Source: Lepisosteus oculatus | Taxonomy: Eukaryota; Chordata; Actinopteri; Semionotiformes; Lepisosteidae | Reading direction: 5' to 3' | DNA length: 64,000 nt | Assembly: GCF_040954835.1 (NCBI RefSeq) | Contig: NC_090709.1 | Span: forward strand, 42,540,490-42,604,489 | In this document: piece after piece, positions 10,370 through 20,267 of the stretch | How the letters are laid out: the number at the start of each line of letters is the position of its first letter | How positions within the stretch are numbered: the first letter of the stretch is position 1 | The notes under the pieces: generated by a model | What the model saw: the letters and a program-made list of their open reading frames with translations, nothing else | The model's database searches: none | What the model was told of the DNA's origin: nothing | Program-made: the position numbers and the translations under genes

Positions 10370-10640
10370 CACCTGAATATACTAAAATCCTCCTGGGAGG
10401 AGGAAGAGCGGGTCCGGTGAACAGATGAGACCAGATTAGAGCCGCCTCCCGGTTTACAGAAAACAAAATGAAGCCTTCAAACACCTTCCCTACAGTGAAG
10501 CATGGCGGAGGTTCAGTAATCGGGGTTACTTTTTTTTGCCAAAGTTTAATTAAATGCACAACGACACAGCGGGCAGCAGTAGTTTGCGGGCAACGAAACG
10601 TCTTTTCTGCGGGCTCACCGGTGGAGGGGGACAAACTTAA
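10370..10640 (+). pseudogene. Tc1-like transposase relic
   Basis: The plus strand reads gatgagaccagattagagc, then a frame with MKPSNTFPTVKHGGGSV. In Tc1-family transposases the DETK.E.. block precedes NTIPTVKHGGGS(I/V)MVWGCF, so the order is right. The frame is broken before and after and the terminal inverted repeats are not recognisable. Confidence 0.65.
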
Positions 10641-10756
10641 AGTGGTTTTTATTTATGCTTAACAAAAGAACACAAAATTACAATCCAAACAAGCGTACAT
10701 ATAACAATTCAAGACAAAAAGATCGTCAGGGGTACATATTACTACATAGATTCAAG

Positions 10757-11110
10757 TTATGAAAAAAGATTAAACGCATTAAATTGAAATAATGCCCGCA
10801 CCGCTTTCAGATTTTTGCACTTCGAAATCTGCAAATACCCCCGTACATCCAGTTTAAAATGCTCAAACAAAGGGTTCTTTCCAGACCACTTCATTTTATG
10901 TATATAATAACGTGCCGTTATAATAATTAAATTTAGTACAAACAATTTTAATATTGTTTTCGATGGGGCTGAAACTTTTCCCATCAAAACAAATATCACT
11001 ATTGGTCTCTTTTTTTTTTTTAAATAGAAGTCTGCAACTTAATCCAGAACATTTTTTACCCGGGACATAACCAAAACACATGCTGAATAGTTTCAGGGCT
11101 ATTGTCACAA
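10757..11110 (-). pseudogene. LINE-1-like ORF2 C-terminal relic
   Basis: On the minus strand the end of an L1-type ORF2 is visible across two frames: a CDNSPETIQHVFWLCPG block (the usual C...ET..H.F..CP motif), then IIITARYYIHKMKWSGKN and a KNLKAVRALFQFNAFN-like terminus. In-frame stops and a frame change show it is dead. Fish L1/Tx1-like elements carry this arrangement. Confidence 0.7.
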
Positions 11111-11144
11111 GTTTAAAAAGTTACAAAAGGAGGTTACAGAAGAC

Positions 11145-11565
11145 ATGATCGTCACGGAAGCCGGGTCGGTCTCCCGTGGAGAGTGGAATTTAGACCCCCC
11201 GCCACGCCAGGCGGCGATTCGGGGAAAAGACAGGGTTCAGGGAAGACACACGCGGGGGGGTTTATTGGGGCTTACGGTGAAGTAGGGAAAATCCGTAGGC
11301 AAAGATATCCAGGGACTTCCAAAGGGAAGTCAGGAAGCAGTCCATAGCCGGGACATCCATCGGGAGACAACCAGAGACCAAGAAATACGGAGCTAAGTGG
11401 GTCTGGAAGCATTAACAGGAGGTTGGGGGCGGGGGAGTATACTTAAATAGTGAAGCTGAAACAAGGCACACCAGGTAATACCGCAGGCAGTCATTAAGAG
11501 AACTAATGCGAGGAGGTTGGAGCGCCCTCTGGCGGAGAGGATGGGGACCGTGACCATAAGAGCGC
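11145..11565. repeat. Unclassified element-like segment
   Basis: It begins gtcacggaagccgggtcgg and ends gggaccgtgac, giving short inverted ends (gtcacgg / ccgtgac). The interior is non-coding, with a tttattggggctta block. It looks like a non-autonomous mobile element, but no second copy is present in the window and no clear target duplication is seen. Confidence 0.4.
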
Positions 11566-11584
11566 AATAGAAACTGAATAAAAT

Positions 11585-11780
11585 GAACTCAGCCCGGGCT
11601 CAATATCAACAGAGCTGCGATCTGGCCAGGGGGTGTGCAGTACGTTATGTCCAAGTAGTGCAGTTATGCTGAATACAGTGAAAACTGTGAGTCCCTGTAG
11701 CCATTACAGGTGATTTGCTGAAGGAGCTGCAGGTGGGCTGTTCAGCAATCTTATTGCCTGGAGGTAGGAGCTGTTAGGAA
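11585..11780 (-). mobile_element. LINE 3'-end fragment (Rex/Babar-like), minus strand
   Basis: The plus strand reads gcagttatgctgaatacag, gtgagtccctgtagccatta, ggtgatttgctgaaggagct and gtgggctgttcagcaat, the reverse complement of the segment at 9,180-9,290. Confidence 0.6.
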
Positions 11781-11867
11781 AACCAGCCCCCTAAGAGTGT
11801 GCGTTCTTTGTCTGTCTGTCCTGTGATCATCCGGCTTCTCCTCCCAGACCTCTCCCACCTTGTGCCG

Positions 11868-12115
11868 TTTTTTTTTTTTTGGGGGGGGGGGGGGGGGGGC
11901 GTTGCCGAGACCCCTTCTGCGCCCCTTTAGCGGTGGCTTCTGTGGCCCGAAACGATACCGGGAACACTTTATACAGGAGTAAAAAAAAAACAACAAAAAA
12001 AACCACAACAACATTCATTTAAAATCAGAGCGGGGGGGGGGGGATGGGCGGTTCACGGATTTCTGGACTGCGATCAAGGCGGGGGGGTGGGGGGTGGGGG
12101 GACACAGGACGGGGA
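11868..12115. repeat. T/G and G homopolymer tracts
   Basis: A T run followed by a G run of about 20 (11,868-11,899), then G runs at 12,032-12,043 and 12,081-12,101 separated by single T bases. They lie just downstream of the GIMAP stop codon and could form G-quadruplexes on the plus strand. Confidence 0.75.
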
Positions 12116-12209
12116 AAAAAAACGAGAACGGGTTCAAACGTTAGAAAGCAGTTTTGGGTGGGGCGCACGTGCAAAACCAGCACCAACAGACCAGTTTCCT
12201 TTTCCGCGT

Positions 12210-13024
12210 TTAATTCTTCCAGCATAACAGATTGAGTCCCTGCTGCCTTCTCCTCCCGGGACATTTCCTCCTTCTGAAGGACCGCAGGCAGGTGACGCAT
12301 CGGCGGAAGAATTTCCAGATCGGGTTGCTCCCTTCCTCCGGGTCCCGAGACGGCGGCCCCCCCCGTCCAGGTTCGCCGGGGTTCTCTTCCTCGATGAGGG
12401 GGCGCCCGTCCGCGGCGGGGTCTTCTTCGCGTCTCCCGGGGCCCGTCCGCTGGGTGTAGTAGGCGCCCCCGTTCTCCCGCACCAGCCCCTCGATCTTGTC
12501 CAGCAGCTGGCTGACCTGCCGGTGGTCGCCGGCGTCCCGGTTGTTGAAGACGTGGTACCGGTTCCCGCAGGCCTCCAGCAGCGCCTTCAGCTCCGCCTGG
12601 GCCCCCCGCAGGAAGTCCTCGACGGGGGCCCCTCCCAGGTCGTCGCCGTAGGTGAACAGGACCACGGCGTGCCGGGTGACCCCGGGCCCGAAGGCCTGTT
12701 TCATCTGCCCCCCGATCCTCTTCTCCCCCTCGGTGAAGCGCCCCAGCTGCAGCACCAGCAGGAAGGCGTGGGGCCCCGGGGCCGACAGGGCCAGGCAGTC
12801 CCGGATGTGGGCCTGGCGATCGGGGAGACCTTCGTCGAAGAGGTCCGGGGTGTCGACGACGTGGAGCCGTCTCCCGCCGGCGCCGGCCGCGTGGGCGCTC
12901 CCGCACCGCGTCGTCACGGCAGTGGAGCTCAGCACCGAGGGGAACTCCGTCCTGCCCAGCAGGGTGTTCCCCGCCGAGCTCTTCCCCGTGCCCCGCCTGC
13001 CCAACAGCACCACCCGCAGGTGAG
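12210..13024 (-). CDS. GIMAP/AIG1-type GTPase, main exon
   Basis: About 271 codons encode one AIG1 domain. These GTPases act in lymphocyte survival and in immunity, usually at membranes. Visible GTP-binding motifs are G1 LLGRRGTGKSSAGNTLLG, the conserved-box region after it, G3 VVDTPDLFD (normally DTPG), a PGPHAFLLVLQLGRFTEGE segment typical of the family, and G4 as TYGDDL. The C-terminal tail is charged, then has FFRRCVTCLRSFRRRKC with several cysteines that might be lipidated; no transmembrane helix is evident. The acceptor gcgccag at 13031-13025 precedes HLRVVLLG, so the upstream ATG of the open frame (13052) is probably intronic and an upstream exon with the true start is missing or not recognised. 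The exon is much more GC-rich than its surroundings. No neighbouring GIMAP copy is in the window. Confidence 0.85.
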
Positions 13025-13081
13025 CTGGCGCAATTACAAAGAGGGAAAACAATGGAGACTTTGATTATTGTGTTCGTCCCT

Positions 13082-13668
13082 TATTATAATAATAATAATG
13101 ACAATTGCTTACACTTATAGAGCGCTTTTCTGGACACTCCACTCAAAGCGCTTGACAGGTCAGGGGGAATCCCACTACCGCCACCAATGTGCAGCCCCCA
13201 CCTGGATGATGCGACGGCAGCCATAGTGCGCCAGAACGCTCCCCACACACCAGCTCTCAGTGGGGAGGAGAGCAGAGGGATGAAGCCAGTTCAGAGAGGG
13301 GGATTGTTAGGAGGCCATGATTGATAAAGGCCGATGGGAAATTTGGCCAGGACGCCGGGGTTACACCCCTACTCTTTTCGAGAAACACCCTGGGATTTTT
13401 AATGACCACAGAGAGTCAGGACCTCGGTTTTTATGTCTCATCCGAAGGACGGCGCCTGTTTACAGTCCAGTGTCCCCCGTCACTATACTGGGGCATTAGG
13501 ACCCACACGGACCGCAGGGTGAGCGCCCCCTGCTGGCCCCACTAACACCTCTTCCAGCAACAACCTTAGTTTTTCCCAGGAGGTCTCCCCATCCAGGTAC
13601 TGACCAGGCTCACACCCGCTGAGCTTCAGTGGGGGCTGCCAGCTGTGAGTTGCAGGGTGATATGGCTG
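13082..13668 (-). mobile_element. SINE with 5S-like head and L2-like tail, near full length
   Basis: In reverse orientation it runs from an (att)n tail and gcgcttttctggacactcca to the head, whose reverse complement reads gtgagcctggtcagtacctg followed by gggagacctcctgggaaaaa. That matches the internal promoter region of 5S rRNA (gcctggttagtacttggatg). It directly follows the GIMAP exon. Confidence 0.88.
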
Positions 13669-13689
13669 CTGGTGTAGACTATTATAGAT

Positions 13690-14324
13690 AGTCTACGAGT
13701 ACCCATTCACCTCATGTGTATTGATCTATTGCTCCCGTCCAACTATTATTATCGCTTGAACTTCCCAATAATTTTCTTTTCCCCTTTTTTTTAATTCCAC
13801 CATTCCATCATCTAAGATGACAATTTTGTTGTTGCTTTTTTTACAATTGGTGCGATCTAATACGACTGACTGCTCCCTCACAGTTATTGTCACCTTTCTC
13901 ACTGAAATCCTTTTTTTTTTTTTAACGGTCATCCTGGTAAAACCGGAATTCTTTCGCTAAACGTATTTAAAAAATGAACGTCTGTGCTAACGCAGTGCCG
14001 TGTGAGAACTCTCACATGCCGGTGAAACATATTCAGAGTGATTTTTATTTGGGGGGGTAAAGTGTGCATACAGTGGCTTTTCAGCCCCCAGCTCAATGTC
14101 AGACAAAGTATTAATCCACTAACCCCCCCTGAAAAGGAACTCAGAACACGGGCATGCATTTATACTCACAACTTCTCTTCCTTGTTGAGGTGCAAACGAT
14201 AGATTCACTCCATACTTGAGCCCAATAGCATAAGGTTTGTAACTACAAATACTCCTAATTAATTGACTAATTAATTGTTTTACATCGATCCTCTTTTAAC
14301 TGTTTCATCCGACCCAGAGGAGAG
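13690..14324. other. No recognised gene
   Basis: AT-rich sequence with T and A homopolymers. No coding motif or repeat family is recognised. Confidence 0.45.
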
Positions 14325-14376
14325 GCAGATTCTATCCTGGCAGGCTGGACAGGACAGCAGTCCATCACGGGGCGCA

Positions 14377-14417
<41 letters not shown>

Positions 14418-14577
14418 TCCAATTTTTCCAGAAGCCTACCCTAACCTAGGTTCTACCCTACCAGTGTGTCTTTGGACTGTGATAGGAAATCCACACACAA
14501 AACCTGAACAGAACATGCAAGCTCCACCCAGACAGCACCACAGGAATTGAACCCAGAGCCCAAGGGCTGTCACTGGG
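14325..14577 (+). repeat. Common fish CA-tract interspersed repeat
   Basis: It contains ggacaggacagcagtccatc, a (CA)18 tract, tgtctttggactgtgatagg and gaacatgcaagctccaccca in the order found in a repeat widespread in fish genomes. Related fragments are at 5,440-5,480 and, reversed, at 45,165-45,330. Confidence 0.7.
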
Positions 14578-14942
14578 TTGGGGGACACTGGATTGTAAAA
14601 AGACGCCGTCCTTCGGACAAGACATAAAACCGAGGTCCTGACTCTCTGTGGTCATTAATAATCCCAGGGTGTTTCTTGAAAGGAGTAGGGGTGTAACCCC
14701 GGCATCCTGGCCAAATTTCTCATTGGCCCTGACCAATCATGGCCCCCTAATAACCCCCCTCTCTGAACTGGCTTCATCACTCTGCTCTCCTCCCCACTGA
14801 GAGCTGCTGTGTGCCGAGCAGACTGGCGCATCATCCAGGTGGGGGCTGCACACTGGTGGCGGTAGTGGGATTCCCCCTGACCTGTAAAGCGCTTTGAGTG
14901 GAGTGTCCAGAAAAACGCCCTACAAGTGTAAGGAATTACTAT
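14578..14942 (+). mobile_element. SINE, 5'-truncated, L2-like tail
   Basis: It covers the central and 3' parts of the 5S-headed SINE: gacgccgtccttcggac, ctgactctctgtggtcatta, gctttgagtggagtgtccag. The 5S head is absent. Confidence 0.87.
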
Positions 14943-15261
14943 AACTTGAGCTCATCCACTACACCGTAATGGATGCTGAGTGAATCAACACCATAGGAAC
15001 TAAACACACTCATTCGTGTTTCACCTAGATCACCTGGATTTTCACCGCTGGAATGGGACTTTGAGATTTTCTGGCTCTCCGAGCTTCTGGAGACAGAAAC
15101 TTGTCGAGCATCGATGGGTTTGCAGGGGGGGGAGGGCGTGTTTCTCCTGCATGTAACTACCACGCCTACCTGTGACTGAGGTATGAACTCAGGTATGTCA
15201 GAGGAATGTACCCCGAACAGTTCCTCATTCTCCTTGCCCTGCCTGTGGTTTCAAGAATAAT
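14943..15261. other. No recognised feature
   Basis: Unique-looking sequence with a short G run at 15,124-15,132. No coding motif is seen. Confidence 0.4.
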
Positions 15262-15546
15262 AACGTCACTTTATTAACCCGAGAAAGGTTCTTGCATGAG
15301 GAATTATCTTGTCGCAGACCCCAGCTGGCTCTCCAGGAGACACACAGACGGGGAGAGAGAGAAGCTGGGGGGTCAGAGCGCAGGGGCAGACATTGTACAG
15401 CGCCACCTGGAGCAGCTGGGGTGAAGGGCCTCGCTCAGGGGGCCCCAACGGAGTAGGATTCCTCTGCCGGCTGCGGGATTTGAACTGGCAAACCCTTCCA
15501 GCCCCAGGCGCAGATCCTGAGCCACAGAGCCACCGCTCTGCCCCCT
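15262..15546 (-). mobile_element. tRNA-derived SINE, minus strand
   Basis: On the minus strand it begins ggcagagcggtggctctgtg, gctcaggatctgcgcc, with a B-box-like ttcaaatcccgcagcc, and ends in a tail whose plus-strand form is taataacgtcactttatta. Copies occur at 15,935, 43,678 and 54,104 in the same orientation. Confidence 0.8.
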
Positions 15547-15934
15547 AAACACCCTCCTGTTTCCTAGCTCGGGAACTGCATCTCTGCAAGGAGACAGCAT
15601 ATTAGCCCATTGTGCATTTCCGTAGCTGTGTGGACTGGAGCAACTGGGCTAAAGACCAGCCCCTCAGGACTGGGATTTGAACCCACTTCTTAACTGCCCC
15701 CCCCTACCACCACCCCCAGCTGGGTAGGTAACGGAACATATTTGGACTGCTGCGGTTTTAAAAAAAAAGAGAGAGAGAAAATCGCAGGATTTTGCTCGTC
15801 TGCATTTCTGTGCTTGTGGCTGTGACTCTCCGTTGCAAAGTGTTGCTCTGTTGCGGTTGTTTTCAGCAAAAAAAGGAGCATTTCAGGAATGCGGTTTCCT
15901 CCCTGAGATGAGATGTTTGATAAGATCAGATCGC

Positions 15935-16205
15935 TTTTTTTTTTTTAAACCATTTCTGGCATGAGGAACTCGTCTTTCTCGCAGACCCCAGATGGCTCTC
16001 CCTGAGACACACAGACGGGGAGAGAGAGAGAGAGAGAAGCTGGGGGTCAGAGCGCAGGGTCGGCCATTGTACAGCGCCACCTGGAGCAGCTGGGGTTCAG
16101 GGCCACGCTCAGGGGGGGCCCCAACGGAGTAGGATTCCTCTGCCGGCCGCGGGATTTGAACTGGCAAACCCCTCCCAGCCACAGAGCGCAGATCCTGAGC
16201 AGCAG
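15935..16205 (-). mobile_element. tRNA-derived SINE, minus strand
   Basis: The second copy of the same family, less than 400 bp from the first. The plus strand reads ggcatgaggaactcgtc, gcagaccccagatggctctc, cagctggggttcagggcc and gcgggatttgaactggcaaa. Confidence 0.8.
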
Positions 16206-16309
16206 ATCTTTCTAGTGATTTGGGAGCGGCCAGAGTATCGACTGGAGGTTTTTTTTTAAATTAAAATAGCACAAGAGCACGTTCAGCAATAGGCTGATCC
16301 ACCCCCGGT

Positions 16310-16657
16310 GCGACAGGGGGCGCTACAGGAGGTCATTCTGGCCTCCTGCCCTCAGACTGTACAACGCCTCTGCCTTGAGTCTGGGCAAAGGCCACACTAA
16401 CAGGGACCCGTTTCTGGACTGAACGCATCTAGACATCTACTGCGACATCGGTTCTCTTTCTTTTCCCCGTTTACAACCGTTTTTTTGGGGGGGCACTATA
16501 CGCCAGGGACCCGTGCAATAATACATTTATATTTACATCTATATTTATATTCATATGTGCGATACGATTTGTCTGCGTGCTGTTCTGTTCTAGTTTGTTC
16601 TTCGTGCGTCCTGGACTGTAACGCTTTTAGTGCACCCCTCACTGTACTGATTATATT

Positions 16658-16704
<47 letters not shown>

Positions 16705-16800
16705 GTATCATTCGTTACACTGTGGCTGTGTTGTCTGTGTTAAGCTGCTGTTGCCCTGCAATTTCCCCACACGGGATCAATAAAGTATCTACCTTTGCCG
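16310..16800 (+). mobile_element. LINE 3' end (Rex/Babar-like)
   Basis: It contains gccctcagactgtacaacgc, a 3' UTR with a (TTA)n tract (16,662-16,704) and the terminal gggatcaataaagtatctac. A second copy lies on the minus strand at 61,640-62,095 with the same block order. Confidence 0.7.
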
Positions 16801-18175
16801 ATTAAAACTGGCTCAAGCCCCACAGTACGATGAAAAAAACGGTGGGCATCGCGGCACGTCATATACATGAAATCAATGCATCTCCGTGCCTATCGGATCC
16901 AATCCTTTGTTAGCGACGCACCCGCCCCTCGTTAATAACCGCGGGACTGTTTCTTCATCTATCGGCACGGATGGTGTCCGCGGCGCTTCATCACACCTCG
17001 AAGGGTCTCCCGATGATACGCTTTTAGAAAAAAAAACCCCGGTTCACATCGCCTGAAACAATATCGACGAGAGCATACCAACGCTGAGAAACGGTGGTTT
17101 GAAACGGAAATCGAATAAGTAAATCGATTCTTAAAAGGTAAAAGAGCTTTAGGGAAATCTATAACAAGGGTTCAACTGCTGCAGATTCTTAGAAGACAGT
17201 TTGTAAACACAGTACGTACCGTCTAGATGACTATATTAGCCAAGGGTAACTGCTAAGCTTGGCAAAATATATATTGGTGCTTCTTCTTTCGTTTCTATGG
17301 TGTGATCCGTTTTGTCTTTCCCTTGCATTAAAACATCTTTCTAAAAAGCCCATAACAAGTTGAGTCTCCGACGCACTCTGCAGAGAGTGACGGCAGGGCT
17401 CCCGGTATTGCAATACTGAGATAAAGACCTTACTCAGGTGAGAGCACTCTCTCGTGGCTTCCTTGACAGGTATATTTCCAGGACAGATTTAAAAAAAAAA
17501 AACAACTTACTGTTCTCCATCACCGCTCCACTGTTATCGGGTTTTGCGACTGCTGGGAAAGTCAGTCTCCGCAGGTAAAAAAACACACACACACACACTG
17601 CTGATCGAATTGTGAAGGGGGAGTGGTTGGGACTGTGTGATTAGGTGTTTGGGTGAGTGAAAGTATGTCACCTACTTTCATACTGGCGACTGCCCGGCTC
17701 AGACGATCTGAACGGGTTGGTCCAGTTGAGGAGAATCTTGAACTCATTCCAGTCGGAGCTCTGCGTTTGACACTGTTTCTCCCCTCTCATTGTGCCCTTC
17801 CGGAAAGGTTGCAGGGGAAAAAAATAAAATAAATTTTTTTATTTTTTATTTTATAAATAATTTTATTTATTTTTAAAACGATTTAATAGTACCCACGAGT
17901 GGGGGGTGGGGGACACTTCTGGTCTCCGGGAGGAAAAAATAAATAAAAGTCACATTTGTGAAGTCGCAAATATTAAACACGGACAATAATTTTTTTTTAA
18001 AAAAACGAAAAACAATGACAATTATGTCCGACCCGGACAGAAAGCAGCCCGGAACAAAACAAAAAAAAAAAGGACTTTTTGAACAGCTTCCCAGAGGACA
18101 TAAAGGAACTGGTTTGCTATTAAGGAAAACCGTCCCATCCCAGTTTATACCGTGTATACTGTGCTCTCTACTGGT
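16801..18175. other. No recognised gene
   Basis: Mixed sequence with AT-rich runs (17,816-17,890). Possible short frames near 17,560-17,760 have no recognised motif. Confidence 0.45.
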
Positions 18176-18177
18176 AC

Positions 18178-18360
18178 AGGTCTCTTCAAGGGGCAGCGAT
18201 CGGGGATCTAGCTACAGGGTTGCAGGTTCAAATCCTCAGTGGGACAGTGCTGTGGCACCCCGGAGCAGGGCGCACATTGCCTCCCTAATATACCCCCCCC
18301 CCACTATAGAAATAGGGTCAAGTGTACAGTATGTTGCTCTGGATAAACGCCTCCATCGAT
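18178..18360 (+). mobile_element. tRNA-derived SINE with L2-like end (different family)
   Basis: A tRNA-like head ends with a B-box-like gcaggttcaaatcctcag. The 3' end reads tgttgctctggataaacgcc, like the terminal ggataaa(a)gcgtctg of fish L2-tailed SINEs. A C run lies at about 18,292. Confidence 0.6.
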
Positions 18361-19460
18361 CAAATCAATCATTAGTGCTTGGTTTAGTCGGTTCCTGCTC
18401 GTCTCCGTGAAAAAAATCTATCTGCCCGTTTCCCTTAAGCTGTTACGATTTCTCAAGATGTTCTGGTCAGGTGCGCTATTAACATATAAGGAATTTCTAA
18501 AACGTGGTTTTACATTATTGGTCAGCGCATGACAAAGAGCTGCCTTCAACCGGCGAGGACAGCTCTGAGCAGCTGAACAGGTTGGCTCAGTTTTTTTTTT
18601 TGTTGTTGTTGTTTAATGAGGAGAGAGAGAATCTCTCTCTCACGCAGTTCCAGGCCAAATCAAAACTAATCATGTTTTCAGACGGTGTACTTTCAGCAAA
18701 GCTTTCCGGAAAAAAAATAATAATATCGCAATTCAACACCTACTCGTGAAAAGAATGTGATAGGTAGCGCCACATTCAATAGTTCCCAAACATTAAAAAC
18801 AGGAGACGGAGAAAAGCGGAGTTCTCCAGACCAACGGAACGAATTCTCTAGAGGCAAACACGTCACTCGTGCTGAACTTTAATAATGTCATCAGTAATAA
18901 TTTCACCTGCGGTTCGGATCACAAATTTACTTACGGCTTGAATATATTCAACATAACATATAGCACGCAGGCTGTCATTTTGACAAACAAATAATAGACG
19001 ATTTTTCCCCATTAAAGAGAACATATTATGCTAGGAAGCTGCAGCTCACTAATATGAATAATAATATGAACTCAAATCACCTTCAGGTGTACTCAAAGCA
19101 GTCCTCTGAAAATGTAGAACACAGTGAAACTAAAACTATAAAAAAACTATTAACTATTCTTACTAATCACAGACATACAAGAAATACAGTACCCACCAAA
19201 CTTAACAGGCGGTCTTCTAGAATAGAAAAACTGCTGTTTTTGAACTTAATTGTAATATTAGGTTTATTCATCATTGGAAGACGAGCTCAACTTAAAGAAC
19301 AGGGAAATACAAAAAAAAATATCATATACACACTATGTTCAGTGACGTAATGCAGTATGTATAACTCGTAACACAGATTTTGTATGAACTGAAGAAATAT
19401 TCTGATTCTGTTTCAATGATCAAACGGTACAGTAAATGTATTTATTCGCGTTTTAAATGT
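18361..19460. other. No recognised gene
   Basis: AT-rich sequence. The open frame at 19,054-19,350 is of low complexity and has no recognised motif. Confidence 0.45.
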
Positions 19461-20267
19461 TTGCATTTTGTTCATCCGAGTATTTTCTTTTAAAGATCAA
19501 TTGTAACAGCTAAACGTGGTCAAATGCCGTTGTTTTGTGCATAACGCTAACTTCATTTTAAGTAAATGAAGAATCTTTGGAGTATTAAAAGGTAGAGGAA
19601 TTAAGGAACAGAAAAGGACATTTGACATCCTGAGGACAGTGTAGCTGGGGACAGAAGGACAGTGTCTCCTGAGGACAGTGTAACTGGGGACAGTAGCAGA
19701 AAAGGACAGTGTCTCCTGAGGACAGTGTAACTGGGGACAGAAGGACAGTGTCTCCTGATGACAGTATAACTGGGGACAGAAGGACAGTGTCCTCTGAGGA
19801 CAGTGCAACTGGGGACAGTAGCAGAAAAGGACAGTGTCTCCTGAAGACAGTGTAACTGGGGACAGAAGGACAGGGCCTCCTGAGGACAGCGTAACTGGGG
19901 ACAGTAGGACAGTGTCTTCTGAGGATAGTAGGCCAGAAGGACAGTGTAACTGGGGACAGAAGGACAGTGTCTCCTGCAGAAATTGCAGTGGAAAGTGATC
20001 GATTTCTCCTTTGCTGCATCTTTCTTACAGCTCCCCCATCCTGTGAACATTTGTGAGGTTCAGCGGTTAATCTCGGTCTCTTCACACGCTGCGGTTGGTA
20101 CCTTCCGACCACAGTTTCCAGCTCAGCTCCGCCACTCCTCCACGTGAATTTCACAATGCAACACATTAAACAGCATCAAAAAATGAAAAGATCACCTTCA
20201 CGTCTGAGGGCTGTAAGCCACAGTTTTAAGGATAGCTGGTAAGATAGACAGAGTGACAGACACACAG
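19461..20267. repeat. Satellite flank, copy 1 (807-bp duplicated block)
   Basis: This block recurs at 39,759-40,565 with a constant offset of 20,298 bp. I noticed only about eight differences (for example ttcatcc/atcatcc, cctgtga/actgtga) and no indels. It contains a ~40-bp minisatellite and then about 290 bp of unique sequence before the satellite begins. Confidence 0.92.
19625..19980. repeat. ~40-bp minisatellite inside the flank
   Basis: Repeats of ggacagtgtctcctgaggac followed by agtgtaactggggacagaag, some with an extra tagcagaaaa. About nine copies. The same array lies at 39,923-40,278. Confidence 0.88.

Noticed and set aside
12025-13064. Long open frames in other frames across the GIMAP exon (12025-12906 minus, 12522-13064 and 12652-13023 plus)
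   Set aside because: They are low-complexity Pro/Gly/Arg-rich products of very GC-rich sequence overlapping a clear AIG1 domain.
13560-13668. 5S rRNA gene
   Set aside because: Only the internal promoter-like part resembles 5S, and it is always joined to the same SINE body and tail.
18200-18240. Possible tRNA gene (B-box ggttcaaatcc)
   Set aside because: The following sequence is a SINE body with an L2-like end, and no complete cloverleaf is apparent, so it is a SINE head.
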